This document shows, one piece after another, positions 63,548 to 64,000 of a DNA stretch of 64,000 nt. The DNA is taken from positions 112,360,461-112,424,460 of the forward strand of contig NC_089595.1 in assembly GCF_019320115.1 (NCBI RefSeq), written 5' to 3'. Source of the stretch: Miscanthus floridulus (lineage: Eukaryota > Streptophyta > Magnoliopsida > Poales > Poaceae). The notes under the pieces were generated by a model. The model was not told the origin of the DNA. It was given only the letters and a program-made list of their open reading frames with translations, and searched no databases. How positions within the stretch are numbered: the stretch's first letter is position 1; each line of letters starts with the position of its first letter. The position numbers were made by a program, and so were the translations under genes.

Positions 63548-64000
63548 ATAGCCTGCACGAAGCAGACCGCCCGTAAGTCCACCGGAGGAAGAGCACCTCG
63601 ACGTCCGTTGGCCCTGAGGGCGCACCGCACCACGGACACCTTCTTGAGCGAGTTTGGCATGCCAACTTTGCTTTGGAGAGTGCTCCATGATGTGGGGTAC
63701 CCAGAGGGTCAAGAGCCGGTGTACTCTTGGAATGAGAGCCAGTTAGCAGAGGATGGACTCGCAGTGGTGGAGATCACGGTTCCTGCTCTCGGTGATGCTC
63801 CAGATTGGGATGGTTGGCATTTGGAGTTTGAGGGTCGCACTCCAGCTGAGGGTGCAGAGGGAGCAGCCTTCCGTGTCATCAGGGATATTACGAGCAGATT
63901 TCCCAGTGAGCTTGCAGCAGCTCTAGCTGGCACTTTTCCTAGGGATGATCCTCGTGATGCCATTTGGGTTCAGCCTCAGGGAAGTGCATTGGTCAGAGGT
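63548..64000 (+). CDS. ORF with a histone H3-like N-terminal tail, continues past window
   Basis: The frame is open from the TAA at 63491 to the window end. From 63551 it reads ACTKQTARKSTGG, then R, APR, RP, LAL, RAHRTT. Compared with the histone H3 tail, 12 of the first 13 residues and 18 of the first 24 agree, including Lys4, Arg8, Lys9, Ser10 and Arg17. Lys14, Lys18 and Lys23 are Arg, and Arg2 is Cys. The codon in the start position is ATA. The first in-frame ATG lies much later (63659), inside the following domain. That domain is not recognised (FGMPTLLWRVLHDVGYPE, VEITVPALGDAPDWDGWHLE) and lacks the histone fold. It sits where gag is expected. Whether this copy is expressed is doubtful without an ATG. 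Confidence 0.6.
   Translation, partial: MACTKQTARKSTGGRAPRRPLALRAHRTTDTFLSEFGMPTLLWRVLHDVGYPEGQEPVYSWNESQLAEDGLAVVEITVPALGDAPDWDGWHLEFEGRTPAEGAEGAAFRVIRDITSRFPSELAAALAGTFPRDDPRDAIWVQPQGSALVRG

Larger units (their letters stand above)
58864..64000 (+). mobile_element. Ty3/gypsy chromovirus-type element (Tekay/Del-like), left part
   Basis: A very long LTR (58864-62756), a methionine-type PBS and an ORF running off the window. Long LTRs with TGTAAC...GTTACA ends are known from the Tekay/Del lineage; here the first two bases read TA, probably a mutation of TG. It is inserted in the Sirevirus 2 LTR (target CGTCC at 58859-58863). The lineage is inferred from LTR length and ends only, because pol is not in view. 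Confidence 0.7.

Noticed and set aside
63548..64000. A host histone H3 gene or processed pseudogene
   Set aside because: Similarity stops after about 26 residues, the histone fold is absent, and the frame continues into an unrelated domain just downstream of a retroelement LTR and PBS.

Overview
This is a gene-poor, heterochromatic window from a large grass genome. The retroelement families (Tat-type Ty3/gypsy with an antisense companion gene, Sirevirus Ty1/copia, a chromovirus with a 3.9 kb LTR, Reina-like gypsy, Ds-like hAT, and panicoid-style MITEs) suggest a panicoid grass such as a sorghum, Miscanthus or sugarcane relative. That is inferred from family resemblance only. I recognise no intact host gene, tRNA, rRNA or CRISPR array. 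Almost everything is transposon sequence at different stages of decay.

Layout, left to right. (1) 1-5139: 3' part of a decayed Tat-type gypsy element, with broken pol on the plus strand, an antisense gene remnant on the minus strand, and a 3' LTR. (2) 5140-6970: 3' fragment and LTR of another LTR element. (3) 6971-9662: non-coding spacer with a head-to-tail MITE dimer, two further MITEs and degenerate repeats. (4) 9752-25505: a complete 15.75 kb Tat-type gypsy element with 5-bp target duplications (TGAAG), inserted into a fold-back MITE. Its gag-pol is one continuous frame cut by 12 nonsense codons and no frameshift. Between pol and the 3' LTR it carries a minus-strand gene of at least six exons. 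(5) 25657-28447: about 2.8 kb with no recognised gene. (6) 28448-38825: a minus-strand LINE split by a Ds-like hAT element (29848-33183, 8-bp TSD) and a copia element (33316-38439). (7) 38826-64000: the left arms of four further elements, each inserted in the previous one: a Reina-like gypsy (38826), a pol-less Sirevirus (42532), a nearly complete Sirevirus with a third ORF (46234) and a chromovirus-type gypsy with a 3.9 kb LTR (58864). Their right arms should lie beyond the window in reverse order.

Most notable observations. The ORF just downstream of the 3.9 kb LTR begins with a near-perfect histone H3 N-terminal tail, 12 of the first 13 residues including the ARKS motif around Lys9. The Ds-like element carries five ~521-bp tandem units, each with inverted sub-repeats. 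The Sirevirus third ORF is preceded by an LTR-like palindrome cluster that may be an internal promoter. Nonsense codons are strongly biased to TAG and TGA, as expected from deamination of methylated CAG and CGA sites.
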